37,088 bases of DNA, from positions 1-37,088 of the forward strand of contig JAEXCA010000058.1 of the NCBI GenBank assembly GCA_023393755.1, written 5' to 3'. Positions 21,164-29,474 of this stretch are shown here, in pieces. Numbering within the stretch: position 1 is the stretch's first letter; each line of letters begins with the position of its first letter. The stretch is from Actinomycetes bacterium (lineage in GTDB: Bacteria; Actinomycetota; Actinomycetes; Propionibacteriales; Propionibacteriaceae). The notes beneath the pieces are model-generated. The model saw only the letters and a list, made by a program, of their open reading frames with translations. It made no database searches and was not told where the DNA came from. The translations under genes and the position numbers were made by a program.

Positions 21164-22390
21164 ATGAGCCGGATCGTGCTCGGCGTGGCCGGGGGCATCG
21201 CCGCCTACAAGGCATGCCTGTTGCTGCGGCGGTTCACCGAGGCCGGTCATGACGTCACCGTGGTGCCGACCCGCAACGCGCTGGAGTTCGTCGGCGCCAC
21301 CACCTGGGCGGCGCTCTCCGGCAAGCCGGTCTCGGCGGAGGTCTTCGCTGACGCCGACCAGGTACCGCACGTCCGGCTCGGCCGGGAGGCCGAGCTGGTC
21401 GTGGTGGCACCGGCGACCGCCGACCTGCTGGCCCGCGCGGCCGCAGGACGGGCCGACGATCTGCTGACCAACGTCCTGCTGACCGCCGGCTGCCCCGTCC
21501 TGCTGGCGCCGGCGATGCACACCGAGATGTGGCTGCACCCGGCCACCCGGGCGAACGTCGCCACGCTCCGCTCCCGCGGGGTGGCGGTGCTGGACCCCGC
21601 CGAGGGCCGGCTGACCGGCGCCGATTCCGGTCCCGGACGGCTGCCCGAGCCCGAGGACATCGAAGCCCTGGCGCTGGCCCTGCTGGACGACCCCGGCCTG
21701 GCCCAGCGGGTGGCCCAGCAGGATCTGGCCGGCCGCAGCGTGCTGATCTCCGCCGGCGGTACCCGTGAGGCCGTCGACCCGGTCCGGTTCGTGGGCAACT
21801 CCTCGTCCGGGCGGATGGGGCTGGCGCTGGCCCGCGCCGCCGCCGCCCGGGGAGCCGAGGTGACGGTGGTGGCGGCCAATCTCGCGCTGCCGATCCCGGC
21901 CGGAGTGACCGGTGTGCCGGTGGTCTCCACCGCCGACCTGGCGGGGGAGATGGTCGCCAGGGCGCCGTCCGCGGACCTTGTCGTGATGGCTGCCGCCCCG
22001 GCCGACTACACCCCGGTGGCGCCCAGCGACACCAAGCTGAAGAAGTCGGGGGAGGCGGGGCTGACCATCGAGCTCCGGCAGACCGTCGACATCCTGGCCG
22101 GACTGGCCGCCGCCCGCCCGTCCGGGCAGTTGGTGGTCGGCTTCGCCGCCGAGACCGCCGGCTCGGCCGAGGAACTGCTCCGGCTGGGCCGGGAGAAGCT
22201 GGCCCGCAAGGGCTGCCAGCTGCTGGTACTCAACGACGTCAGCGGCGGCCGGGTGTTCGGCTCGCCGGCCACCGACATCACCATCATCTCCGGCGCCGGC
22301 GTGGTCGCGCAGCGGACGGGCAGCAAGTCCGCCGCCGCGAATGCCATCCTGGACGCCGCCGTCGCCGTCTGGGAAAGGACGCCCGCGTGA
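21164..22390 (+). CDS. coaBC: Bifunctional phosphopantothenoylcysteine decarboxylase / phosphopantothenate-cysteine ligase
   Basis: The 408-residue fusion carries out two coenzyme A steps. The N-terminal CoaC flavoprotein half is marked by VLGVAGGIAAYKACLLLRR, the Asn/PAMH block (LAPAMHTEMW) and the leading FMN-binding pattern. The CoaB half starts around residue 190 with VLISAGGTREAVDPVRF, then NSSSGRMG, AAPADYTP and KLKKSG, the CTP and cysteine ligation motifs. The ATG at 21164 is eleven bases after the rpoZ stop. A longer upstream frame would run into rpoZ and lacks family similarity. Confidence 0.96.
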   Translation: MSRIVLGVAGGIAAYKACLLLRRFTEAGHDVTVVPTRNALEFVGATTWAALSGKPVSAEVFADADQVPHVRLGREAELVVVAPATADLLARAAAGRADDLLTNVLLTAGCPVLLAPAMHTEMWLHPATRANVATLRSRGVAVLDPAEGRLTGADSGPGRLPEPEDIEALALALLDDPGLAQRVAQQDLAGRSVLISAGGTREAVDPVRFVGNSSSGRMGLALARAAAARGAEVTVVAANLALPIPAGVTGVPVVSTADLAGEMVARAPSADLVVMAAAPADYTPVAPSDTKLKKSGEAGLTIELRQTVDILAGLAAARPSGQLVVGFAAETAGSAEELLRLGREKLARKGCQLLVLNDVSGGRVFGSPATDITIISGAGVVAQRTGSKSAAANAILDAAVAVWERTPA

Positions 22391-22451
22391 ACACCCCACG
22401 AAGTTCTTCTCCGCCGCTGCGCTCCCCCGAGCAACTCCGCGGGGACCCCGC

Positions 22452-23639
22452 ATGAGCCGCCTGTTCACCTCCGAATCGGTCACCGAAGGCCACCCCGACA
22501 AGGTCGCGGACTCGGTCTCCGACCACGTCCTGGACGCCCTGCTGCGCGACGACCACCGCAGCCGGGTGGCGGTGGAGACCCTGGTCACCACCGGCACCGT
22601 GGTGGTTGCCGGCGAGGTCACCACGACCGCCTACGCCGACATCGCCAAGCTGGCCCGCGACCGGATCCTTGAGATCGGCTACGACTCCTCGGAGAAGAGC
22701 TTCGATGGCCGCTCCTGCGGCGTCCTGGTCTCGCTGGGCACGCAGTCGCCGGACATCGCGCTCGGCGTCGACACCGCTCTGGAGGCCCGCTCCGGCGGCT
22801 CCCGCGACCGGCTGGACCTGCAGGGCGCGGGCGACCAGGGGCTGATGTTCGGCTACGCCTGCCGGGAGACCGCCACCGGGATGCCGCTGCCGATCGACAT
22901 CGCCCACCGGCTCGCCGAACGGCTGGCCGAGGTCCGGCAGCGGGCGGAGCTCGACTTCCTGCTGCCCGACGGCAAGACCCAGGTGACGGTGGAGTACGAC
23001 GAGGATCGTCCGGTGCGGATCGACACCGTGGTGGTCTCCAGCCAGCACATCGAGGCGGTCAGCCAGGCGACCATCGCCGCCGAGGTGAAGAAACGGGTGA
23101 TCGAGCCGGTGCTGGCCCAGTACCCGATCTCGCACGAGGGCATGACCGTCTACGTCAACCCCACCGGCAAGTTCGTGGTCGGCGGGCCGATGGGCGACGC
23201 CGGGGTGACCGGCCGGAAGATCATCGTGGACAGCTACGGCGGCATGGCCCGCCACGGCGGCGGCGCGTTCTCCGGGAAGGACCCCTCGAAGGTCGACCGG
23301 TCGGCCGCTTACGCGCTGCGCTGGGTGGCCAAGAACGTGGTGGCCGCGGGCTTGGCCGAACGCTGCGAGGTGCAGGCCGCCTACGCCATCGGACGGGCCC
23401 ACCCGGTGGGCTTCTACGCCGACTGCTTCGGCACCGAGCAGGTGCCGCTGGCCCAGATCAGCGACGCCGTCCTGCGGGTGTTCGACCTGCGTCCGGCGGC
23501 GATCATCCGGGATCTGGACCTGCTGCGTCCGATCTACTCCCGGGTGACCAACTACGGTCACTTCGGTCGTGAGCTGGACGTCATGACCTGGGAGCGGACG
23601 GATCGTGCGGACGCGCTGGCGGCTGCAGTCAAGGGGTAA
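22452..23639 (+). CDS. metK: S-adenosylmethionine synthetase
   Basis: The 395-residue enzyme makes SAM from methionine and ATP. SESVTEGHPDK (residues 6-16) binds ATP and Mg. GAGDQGLMFGYA and GGGAFSGKDPSKVDRSAAY are the two PROSITE-type signatures, and GPMGDAGVTGRKIIVDSYGG is intact. The ATG at 22452 gives the canonical start; an earlier in-frame ATG would add a tail that reads through coaBC. The 61-bp gap to coaBC holds no recognisable SAM riboswitch. metH lies 8 kb downstream, so two methionine-cycle genes share the window. Confidence 0.97.
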   Translation: MSRLFTSESVTEGHPDKVADSVSDHVLDALLRDDHRSRVAVETLVTTGTVVVAGEVTTTAYADIAKLARDRILEIGYDSSEKSFDGRSCGVLVSLGTQSPDIALGVDTALEARSGGSRDRLDLQGAGDQGLMFGYACRETATGMPLPIDIAHRLAERLAEVRQRAELDFLLPDGKTQVTVEYDEDRPVRIDTVVVSSQHIEAVSQATIAAEVKKRVIEPVLAQYPISHEGMTVYVNPTGKFVVGGPMGDAGVTGRKIIVDSYGGMARHGGGAFSGKDPSKVDRSAAYALRWVAKNVVAAGLAERCEVQAAYAIGRAHPVGFYADCFGTEQVPLAQISDAVLRVFDLRPAAIIRDLDLLRPIYSRVTNYGHFGRELDVMTWERTDRADALAAAVKG

Positions 23640-23673
23640 GCGCGAATCGCTGCGCCCTCCGTCGCCGACCATC

Positions 23674-23698
23674 GTCATCCCCGCGTGGGCGGGGGATC
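23674..23698 (+). repeat. REP-like hairpin GTCATCCCCGCG, left copy
   Basis: GTCATCCCCGCG and GCGGGGGATC pair around a short loop 35 bases after the metK stop. This is the widespread type of GC-rich dispersed palindrome seen in many bacterial genomes. It could also stop metK transcription. Its partner lies inverted at 24079-24102. Confidence 0.7.
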
Positions 23699-24078
23699 TT
23701 CAGTCGCGTTTCTCAGGCGTGTTCCCGCATCTGACGTTGTACCTGGTCGGCTTCCTTTGAGTCTTGGCCGAACAGGCGCGACAACAGATCGCCTGCCGAG
23801 TGGGGAGGTCCACGATCACGACAGCTCATCGGGTCTGATCCGCGCATCCGCGCCGCATACCAAGCCCAGCGGAAGACGCCGACCACCGGTTGCGCAAACC
23901 CGCCGCATATCGCCTCGCTTCCAGCGCCGGTATGCGGTGCGAATGCGCTGACCATGTCCTCACGCCCTCGCGCCACGACGATATGCGGCGCCAATGCGCG
24001 TTCAGCAGCCGGGGATCGTCTCCCAGACGGTTGTCGACCTCAAGGGTCGCCACAGCGGCTCAGGCATCGTGGGCCAGA

Positions 24079-24102
24079 GATCCCCGGTTTCGCGGGGATG
24101 AC
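24079..24102 (-). repeat. REP-like hairpin GTCATCCCCGCG, right copy (inverted)
   Basis: Read on the minus strand this copy starts GTCATCCCCGCG and ends CCGGGGATC, matching the left copy except in the loop. The two copies bracket about 380 bp that holds the four 21-bp motifs. Confidence 0.7.
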
Positions 24103-24170
24103 AGGGTGACGCGGTGCGGAGGACGGCGGGTGCCGTCGCCGCTCTGCGAGCGGGTGTCGGGAGCTGGCTC

Positions 24171-24176
24171 TACGAT
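24171..24176 (+). promoter_or_regulatory. Leaderless -10 element for priA
   Basis: TACGAT is followed by seven bases and then the priA ATG. There is no good ribosome site at normal spacing, which supports a leaderless transcript. Confidence 0.6.
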
Positions 24177-24183
24177 GCGAGGC

Positions 24184-26091
24184 ATGGAGCAGGTGCGGTT
24201 GGCCAGCGTGGCGGTGGACGTGCCGCTGGCCAATCTCGACCGGCCGTTCGACTATCTGGTGCCGGAGGCGATGGCCGAGGCGGCCGTGGTCGGGGCGCGG
24301 GTGCGCGTCCGGTTCGCCGGGCGGCTGCGGAACGGCTTCATCGTCGAGCTGCGGACGGACGCCCCGCGCGACAAGCTGCTGCCGTTGCAGGGCGTTCTGT
24401 CGCCGGAGCCGGTGCTGACCGCCGAAGTCACCCGGCTGGTGCGGGCGGTGGCCGATCACTACGCCAGCAGCTTCGCCGACGTGGTGCGGCTGGCGGTGCC
24501 GCCGCGGCACGCGCTGACCGAACGCGCCACGCCACCGGAGTATCCCGAGCCACGGCTGGTTCCGCCCGCCGCCCCGGTGCTCGCGGGGTACCCGGCCGGC
24601 GAGGGCTATCTGCAGCACCTGGCCGACGGTGGGCGTCCCAGGGCGGCCTGGACGGTGGTCCCACGCCCTGACGGGCCGGGGGACTGGGCCGGCGGGCTGC
24701 TGGACGCCGCGGCGGCCGCCCTGACCTCGGGCCGCGGCGCGGTGCTGGTGGTGCCGGATGCCCGCGACCTGGCGGAACTCGGCAGGCGCGCGACCGAACG
24801 GTTCGGCGCGGGCAGCTTCGTCACCCTCACCGCCGAGCTGGGGCCGGCGGCGCGCTACCGGGCCTTCCTGGCGGCCGCCCGCGGCCAGGTGCGCCTGGTG
24901 CTGGGCAACCGTGCGGCGGTCTTCGCCCCGGTCCGCGAGCTGGGCCTGATCGCGCTCTGGGACGACGGGGACGACTCCTACGCCGAGCCCCGGGCGCCCT
25001 ACCCGCACGCCCGTGAGGTCGCCGCGTTGCGTGCCCACCTGGCCGGCTGCGGGCTGCTGCTGGCCGCCCGCTCCCGCACGGCCGAGGTGCAACGGCTGGT
25101 GGCCACCGGGTGGGCCCACCCGATCCAGGTGGAGCCGAACGCCACCCGGGCGGCCTCGGCCGCGATCCGGGTCACCCGCAGCGACGACCAGCGACTGCCG
25201 CCGGAGGTGTTCGGCACCATCCGGGCCGGGCTCGCCCACGGGCCGGTGCTGGTCAGCGTGCCGCGGGCCGGGTACCAGCCGAGAGTGTTGTGCGCGGGCT
25301 GCCACGAGCCGGCCCGCTGCCCGTCCTGCAGGCAGTCGCTGCACAACGGCAGCCGCGGTCTCACCTGCCCGTGGTGCGGGCCTCCGTTGCCCGGCTGGCG
25401 CTGCCCCGAATGCGGCGATCGGCGGGTGCGGGCCCCGGTCGCCGGGGTGCTGCGGACGGCGGAGGAGTTCGGCAAGGCCTTCCCCGGCGTCCGGGTGCTG
25501 TCCTCCTCGGGCGACCGTCCGCTGGCCGTGCTGGCGGACGACGAACCGGTGCTGGTGCTCTCCACCCCCGGCGTGGAGCCCGGCACCCGGTTCGGCTACG
25601 CCGCCGCGGTGCTGCTCGACACCGCCGCGACGCTGGGCAGGCCGGAGTTGCGCGCCGGCGAGGAGGCACTGCGTCGCTGGCTGGCGGTGACCGCGCTGGT
25701 CCGTCCCGGCGAGGACGGCGGCACCGTGCTGGTGGTGGGCGAGGCCGCGGACCGCCAGGTGCAGGCGCTGCTGCGTCTCGATCCGGTCGGCTACGCCGAG
25801 CGTGAGCTGGCCGAGCGCCACGCCGCCGGCTTTCCCCCGGCGGTGAAGCTGGTGGCGCTGGAGGGCGAGTACGGGGTGCTGCGCGAGGCCCTGGCGAAGC
25901 TGACGCTCCCGCAGCGGGTGCAGGTCAACGGCCCGTTCGAGACCGCCGCGGAGCCGCGGGTGACACTGCGGTGCGAGCTGTCGTCGGCGAGGGAGCTGGT
26001 CGCGGCGGTCCGCACCATGCTCTCCCAGCGGGCTGCCGCCAAGACCCCCGGAGCCCTGCGCGTCCGGGTCGATCCGCAGGTCGTAGGCTGA
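24184..26091 (+). CDS. priA: PriA-like primosomal protein, helicase motifs absent
   Basis: The 635-residue protein keeps the PriA DNA-binding N-terminus (VAVDVPLANLDRPFDYLVP, VRVRFAGRLRNGFIV) and the zinc region with four Cys pairs (CAGC, CPSC, CPWC, CPEC). The Walker A site is gone: where GSGKT is expected only an Ala/Pro/Asp-rich stretch is found. The DEEH box reads WDDGDD. Loss of these motifs is known for actinobacterial PriA, so it probably acts as a replication-restart loader without helicase activity. The ATG at 24184 matches the family start and a leaderless promoter; the open frame extending to 23890 runs into repeats. Confidence 0.93.
   Translation: MEQVRLASVAVDVPLANLDRPFDYLVPEAMAEAAVVGARVRVRFAGRLRNGFIVELRTDAPRDKLLPLQGVLSPEPVLTAEVTRLVRAVADHYASSFADVVRLAVPPRHALTERATPPEYPEPRLVPPAAPVLAGYPAGEGYLQHLADGGRPRAAWTVVPRPDGPGDWAGGLLDAAAAALTSGRGAVLVVPDARDLAELGRRATERFGAGSFVTLTAELGPAARYRAFLAAARGQVRLVLGNRAAVFAPVRELGLIALWDDGDDSYAEPRAPYPHAREVAALRAHLAGCGLLLAARSRTAEVQRLVATGWAHPIQVEPNATRAASAAIRVTRSDDQRLPPEVFGTIRAGLAHGPVLVSVPRAGYQPRVLCAGCHEPARCPSCRQSLHNGSRGLTCPWCGPPLPGWRCPECGDRRVRAPVAGVLRTAEEFGKAFPGVRVLSSSGDRPLAVLADDEPVLVLSTPGVEPGTRFGYAAAVLLDTAATLGRPELRAGEEALRRWLAVTALVRPGEDGGTVLVVGEAADRQVQALLRLDPVGYAERELAERHAAGFPPAVKLVALEGEYGVLREALAKLTLPQRVQVNGPFETAAEPRVTLRCELSSARELVAAVRTMLSQRAAAKTPGALRVRVDPQVVG
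26084..26089 (+). promoter_or_regulatory. Leaderless -10 element for fmt within the priA end
   Basis: TAGGCT overlaps the last priA codons and is followed by seven bases before the fmt ATG. No ribosome site is seen for fmt, so an internal leaderless start is likely in addition to read-through from priA. Confidence 0.5.
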
Positions 26092-26096
26092 CCGCC

Positions 26097-27023
26097 ATGC
26101 GTCTCGTCTTCGCCGGTACTCCGACCGTCGCCGCGCGCACCCTCGCGCACCTGCTGGAGCACGGCGGGCACGAGGTGGTCGCCGTGATCAGCCGGCCGGA
26201 CGCCCCGGTGGGCCGGTCGAAGCGGCCGGTGCCGAGTCCGGTCGCCGAGCTGGCGCTGGAGCGCGGGATCGAGCTGCTCCGCCCGGAACGCCCGGGCGAG
26301 CCCGACGTGGTGGCACGGCTGGCCGAGCTGGCGCCGGAGGCCTGCCCGGTGATCGCCTACGGCGCGCTGCTGCCCCAGCGGGTGCTGGAGATCCCGCGGC
26401 ACGGCTGGCTGAACGTCCACTACTCCCTGCTGCCACGCTGGCGGGGCGCCGCACCGGTGCAGTGGGCGATTCTGGCCGGGGACCTGGTGACCGGGGTCAG
26501 CGTGTTCCGGCTGGTGCCGGCGATGGACGCCGGACCGGTGTTCGCCACCTCGGCGGTCGAGGTCGCACCGGGGGAGACCTCCGGCGAGCTGCTGGACCGG
26601 CTCACCCCGCTCGGCGCCGAGCTGCTGATCCGCACCATCGACCGCCTGGCTGCCGGCCCCGTCGAGCCCGTCGAACAGCCGGAGGACGGCGTCACCGTCG
26701 CCCCCAAGCTGAGCGTGGCCGACGCGCAGCTGGACTGGTCGGCACCCGCCGACCTCCTGGCGCGGGTGGTGCGGGCCTGCAACCCGTCCCCGATGGCCTG
26801 GACCACCCAGGACGGCGAGCGTTTCCGGGTGCTACGGGCCGAACCGGCGCCGGAGGTTGCTGAGCTGGCGCCGGGAGAACTCCGGGTCGGACGCCGCGAG
26901 GTTCTGGCCGGCACCGGGGCCGGTGCGTTGCGGCTGCTCGAGGTGCAGCCGCAGGGGAAACGGCCGATGCCGGCCACCGCCTGGGCCAACGGGCTGCGCG
27001 GCGCCCCCGGAGCGCTGGGGTGA
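26097..27023 (+). CDS. fmt: Methionyl-tRNA formyltransferase
   Basis: The 308-residue enzyme formylates initiator Met-tRNA. RLVFAGTPTVAARTL opens the formyltransferase fold. VIAYGALLP, the catalytic NVHYSLLPRWRGAAPVQWAI block and the later Asp in LVPAMDAGPVF match the Asn-His-Asp active-site set. PKLSVADAQLDWS starts the C-terminal tRNA-binding domain, ending in WANGLRGAPG. The ATG lies five bases after the priA stop. The end overlaps the rsmB GTG by four bases. Confidence 0.97.
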   Translation: MRLVFAGTPTVAARTLAHLLEHGGHEVVAVISRPDAPVGRSKRPVPSPVAELALERGIELLRPERPGEPDVVARLAELAPEACPVIAYGALLPQRVLEIPRHGWLNVHYSLLPRWRGAAPVQWAILAGDLVTGVSVFRLVPAMDAGPVFATSAVEVAPGETSGELLDRLTPLGAELLIRTIDRLAAGPVEPVEQPEDGVTVAPKLSVADAQLDWSAPADLLARVVRACNPSPMAWTTQDGERFRVLRAEPAPEVAELAPGELRVGRREVLAGTGAGALRLLEVQPQGKRPMPATAWANGLRGAPGALG

Positions 27024-28366
27024 GCCGGGCAACCCCGCGGCGGGTGGATCCGGCCCGCCGGGTCGCCTACCGGGTGCTCCGGCGGGTGACGGCCGAGGGC
27101 GCCTACGCGAACCTCGCCCTGGCCCACGAGGCCGCGGAACTGGGGCCGCGGGACGCCGGGTTCGCCACCGAGCTCACCTTCGGTACCTGCCGGGCGCTGG
27201 GCAGCTACGACGCCGTCCTGCAGGCGGTCTCGACGCGGCCGCTGGCCGAGCTGGATCCGCCGGTGCTCGACCTGTTGCGGCTGGGCAGCCACCAGTTGCT
27301 CGCCATGCGGGTGCCGCAGCACGCCGCGGTGGACTCCACCGTCGCGCTCGCCCGGGCCGAGGTGGGGCCGCGGGTCACCGGGTTCGTCAACGCCGTGCTC
27401 CGCCGGGTGGCCGGCGACAGCCTGGCCGGCTGGGTGGAGCGGCTCACCGCCGGGGCCGAGCCCCGCGATGCCCTGGCGCTGGCCACCCAGCACCCGCGCT
27501 GGATCGTCGACGCCTGGGCCGATGCGCTCGGCCGGCCGGACGAGGCCGAGCTGCGCGTCGCGCTGGAGGCCGACAACCAGGCTCCGGTCAACCACCTGGT
27601 GGTCCGTCCGGGGCTGGCGGAGGTGGCGGAATTGGGCGGCGAGCCGGCCCGGTACTCGCCGTTCGGCGCCTACCTCACCGGTCAGCCCGGCGCGGTGCCC
27701 GCGGTCGCCGAGGGACGGGCCGGCGTCCAGGACGAGGGTTCGCAGCTGGTGGCCCTCGCGCTGAGCCGGGTCGACGCACCGGCCGGTCCGTGGCTGGATC
27801 TGTGCGCCGGGCCCGGCGGCAAGGCGGCCCTGCTCGCCGGCCTGGCCGTCCGGGACGGCACCCGGCTGGTCGCCGGTGAACTCCAGCCGCACCGGGCGCG
27901 GCTGGTCGCCCGGAGCCTGGCGGCCTACGCCACCGAACCGGCGGGGACCCGTCCGGTCACCCTGGTCGCGGACGGGACCAGGCCGGCCTGGGCACCGGGA
28001 GGCTTCGCCCGGGTGATGGCGGACGTCCCGTGCAGTGGGCTGGGCGCGCTCCGCCGGCGTCCCGAGGCCCGCTGGCGTCGGCAGCCCGGCGACGTCGACG
28101 ACCTGACCGGCCTGCAGGCGGCGCTGCTGGGCTCGGCCCTGGCGGCCGCGCGTCCGGGCGGAGTGGTCGCCTACGTGACCTGCTCGCCCCACCTGGCCGA
28201 GACCCGGGAGGTGGTGGCGACGGCCACCGGCGCCGAGCTGCTGCGCGCGGCCGACTACCTGCCGGAGGTGCCGGACGCCGCGGCCGGCGACTTCGTCCAG
28301 CTCTGGCCGCACCGGCACGGCACCGACGCGATGTTCCTGGCCCTGTTGCGGGTGCGGGCTCGCTAG
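27020..28366 (+). CDS. rsmB: 16S rRNA (cytosine-967-C5)-methyltransferase RsmB family
   Basis: The 448-residue protein starts with a NusB-like RNA-binding domain (PARRVAYRVLRRVTAEGAYANLAL, VPQHAAVDSTVALAR) and continues into a Sun-type methyltransferase. VQDEGSQLVALAL and LDLCAGPGGKAALLA bind SAM. The two motif Cys residues sit in DVPCSGLGALRRRPE and VTCSPHLAETR; the second Cys is the expected nucleophile. It methylates 16S rRNA in helix 31. The GTG overlaps the fmt stop (GTGA). Its own TAG stop is part of the rpe promoter hexamer. Confidence 0.93.
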   Translation: MSRATPRRVDPARRVAYRVLRRVTAEGAYANLALAHEAAELGPRDAGFATELTFGTCRALGSYDAVLQAVSTRPLAELDPPVLDLLRLGSHQLLAMRVPQHAAVDSTVALARAEVGPRVTGFVNAVLRRVAGDSLAGWVERLTAGAEPRDALALATQHPRWIVDAWADALGRPDEAELRVALEADNQAPVNHLVVRPGLAEVAELGGEPARYSPFGAYLTGQPGAVPAVAEGRAGVQDEGSQLVALALSRVDAPAGPWLDLCAGPGGKAALLAGLAVRDGTRLVAGELQPHRARLVARSLAAYATEPAGTRPVTLVADGTRPAWAPGGFARVMADVPCSGLGALRRRPEARWRRQPGDVDDLTGLQAALLGSALAAARPGGVVAYVTCSPHLAETREVVATATGAELLRAADYLPEVPDAAAGDFVQLWPHRHGTDAMFLALLRVRAR

Positions 28367-28369
28367 TCT
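28364..28369 (+). promoter_or_regulatory. Leaderless -10 element for rpe, overlapping the rsmB stop codon
   Basis: TAGTCT begins with the rsmB stop codon TAG, and exactly seven bases separate it from the rpe ATG. No ribosome site is present. This is a clear actinobacterial leaderless arrangement. Confidence 0.65.
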
Positions 28370-28376
28370 GGCGGGC

Positions 28377-29051
28377 ATGGGTATCCGCATCACTCCGAGC
28401 GTGTTGAACGCCGATCTTTCCCAGCTGGCCGACGAGGTCGCCCGGATTCCGAGCGCCGACCTGGTGCACCTGGACGTGATGGACAACCGGTTCGTGCCCA
28501 ACCTGAGCTTCGGCCTGCCGGTGGTGGAGAGCCTGCGCCGCCACACCACCATGCCGATGGACATCCACCTGATGATCGCCGAGGTGGACCGGTGGGCGCC
28601 CGGCTACGCCGAGGCCGGCTGCGAGTCCGTCACCTTCCACATCGAGGCCTCGGACGCCCCGGTCAAGCTCGCCCGCGAGCTGCGCGGCCTGGGCGCCCGC
28701 GCGTCCATGGCGCTGCGCCCGGCCACGCCGATCGAGCCCTACGCCGATCTGCTGGGCGAACTCGACATGGTGCTGCTGATGACCGTCGAGCCGGGCTTCG
28801 GCGGCCAGGCCTTCCTGGACGTGATCCTGCCCAAGATCGCCCGGACGCGCGCGCTGCTCGACAAGCTGGGCAAGGACCTCTGGCTCCAGGTGGACGGCGG
28901 CATCTCCGCCCAGACCATCGAACGGTGCGCGGAAGCGGGCGCTGACACGTTCGTGGCGGGATCGGCGGTCTACTCCGCCGACGATCCGGACGCGGTGGTG
29001 CGCGCGCTGGCCCAGCAGGCTGAGGGCGCCGCCAAACAGCGTCCCGAGTAG
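28377..29051 (+). CDS. rpe: Ribulose-phosphate 3-epimerase
   Basis: The 224-residue TIM-barrel enzyme interconverts ribulose-5-phosphate and xylulose-5-phosphate in the pentose phosphate pathway. SVLNADLSQLADEV, HLDVMDNRFVPNLSFG, MDIHLMI, VEPGFGGQAFL and QVDGGIS supply the metal ligands and catalytic Asp residues. Length and motifs are standard. It is the last core gene before the less GC-rich islet. Confidence 0.97.
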   Translation: MGIRITPSVLNADLSQLADEVARIPSADLVHLDVMDNRFVPNLSFGLPVVESLRRHTTMPMDIHLMIAEVDRWAPGYAEAGCESVTFHIEASDAPVKLARELRGLGARASMALRPATPIEPYADLLGELDMVLLMTVEPGFGGQAFLDVILPKIARTRALLDKLGKDLWLQVDGGISAQTIERCAEAGADTFVAGSAVYSADDPDAVVRALAQQAEGAAKQRPE

Positions 29052-29259
29052 GACGTCCGAGTCTGGCGGGTGCCGGAGCCGCGCTGAGGCGCCGTGTTAC
29101 ACACAACTGGAGACGCGATGCCTTTCCTACTGGCCATCGTTGACGCGAACCTAGCGTTTGCGATATCGGATCGCGATGGCTTGGTGCTGAAAGGCACGAA
29201 CGCTCTGGCGTCTGACCGTTGATGCAAGATCGTCAGGGAAGGTTTGGCGGCTTCGCCTA
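29052..29259. other. Gap after rpe, no recognised gene
   Basis: The gap starts the less GC-rich islet. It holds one 34-codon reading frame (29118-29222, plus strand, MPFLLAIVDANLAF...) with GGAG before its ATG. It could be a gene fragment, but I recognise no family. The end of the IS630 remnant follows directly. Confidence 0.4.
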
Positions 29260-29451
29260 CTAGTGGTCTGTCTGTGAAGTCTTTTGAGGGTTTGCTTTCG
29301 CGAGGATCTGGTCGGCGGTCTTGGTCCACACGAAGGGGTGGGATCGCTTGTTCCAGCCGGTGATGAAGGCGCGAATCTTCGCGTTGAGGTCGCGGACGGA
29401 GTTGAAGGTGCCGCGGCGGATGGCTTGGCGTTCGATGATGCCGAACCTCAT
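29260..29451 (-). pseudogene. IS630-type transposase, C-terminal fragment
   Basis: Sixty-three codons encode the C-terminal end typical of IS630 transposases: FGIIERQAIRRGTF, SVRDLNAKIRAFITGWN, HPFVWTKTADQILAKA and a final KTSQTDH. The catalytic Asp residues of the DDE core are absent because the gene is cut at about 29451, where similarity to the family stops. The ATG at that edge is not a true start. CTAGTGGTCTGTCTG at 29260 may be the insertion sequence's terminus. The fragment cannot be active. Confidence 0.85.
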
Positions 29452-29459
29452 GTTCGAGT

Positions 29460-29465
29460 TAATAT
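29460..29465 (+). promoter_or_regulatory. Possible -10 element at the IS630 break point
   Basis: TAATAT lies nine bases before the ATG at 29475, right next to the truncated transposase. A short GGTGAAGA overlaps as a poor ribosome site. The promoter may have come with, or been created by, the rearrangement. Confidence 0.4.
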
Positions 29466-29474
29466 GGTGAAGAA

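Larger units (their letters stand above)
23640..24183. repeat. Non-coding metK-priA gap with nested inverted repeats
   Basis: This 544-bp gap has no convincing gene. Its outer part carries an inverted pair: GTCATCCCCGCG...GGGGGATC at 23674-23698, and its complement at 24079-24102. Inside lie four copies of a 21-bp motif with core CCGCATAYC. Two are on the plus strand (23842-23862, 23892-23912) and two on the minus strand (23928-23948, 23979-23999). Successive same-strand copies start 50-51 bp apart. Short ORFs across the block on both strands look like by-products of the repeats. A MITE-like element or an array of protein sites is possible. Confidence 0.75.

Noticed and set aside
22391..22451. 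SAM riboswitch before metK
   Set aside because: The gap is 61 bp and has no SAM-I/II/IV-like pairing pattern; only a short CCCCG/CGGGG stem is visible.
23713..23994. A 93-codon minus-strand ORF in the metK-priA gap
   Set aside because: It starts inside a repeat motif at a TTG, has no ribosome site, and shows no known family.
23842..23999. CRISPR array between metK and priA
   Set aside because: Four 21-bp copies spaced about 50 bp look similar at first, but they are in two orientations, diverge in the middle, and no cas gene is present.
23890..24183. Long upstream extension of the priA reading frame
   Set aside because: It reads through the 21-bp motifs and the REP-like hairpin. The ATG at 24184 matches the family N-terminus and has a leaderless promoter.
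25300..25420. PriA loss of Walker A as a novel defect
   Set aside because: Absence of helicase motifs is a known trait of actinobacterial PriA, so it is not evidence of decay here.
28365..29070. 11-bp direct repeat AGTCTGGCGGG flanking rpe
   Set aside because: It is short and GC-rich, and one copy is explained by the rpe promoter; chance similarity is likely.
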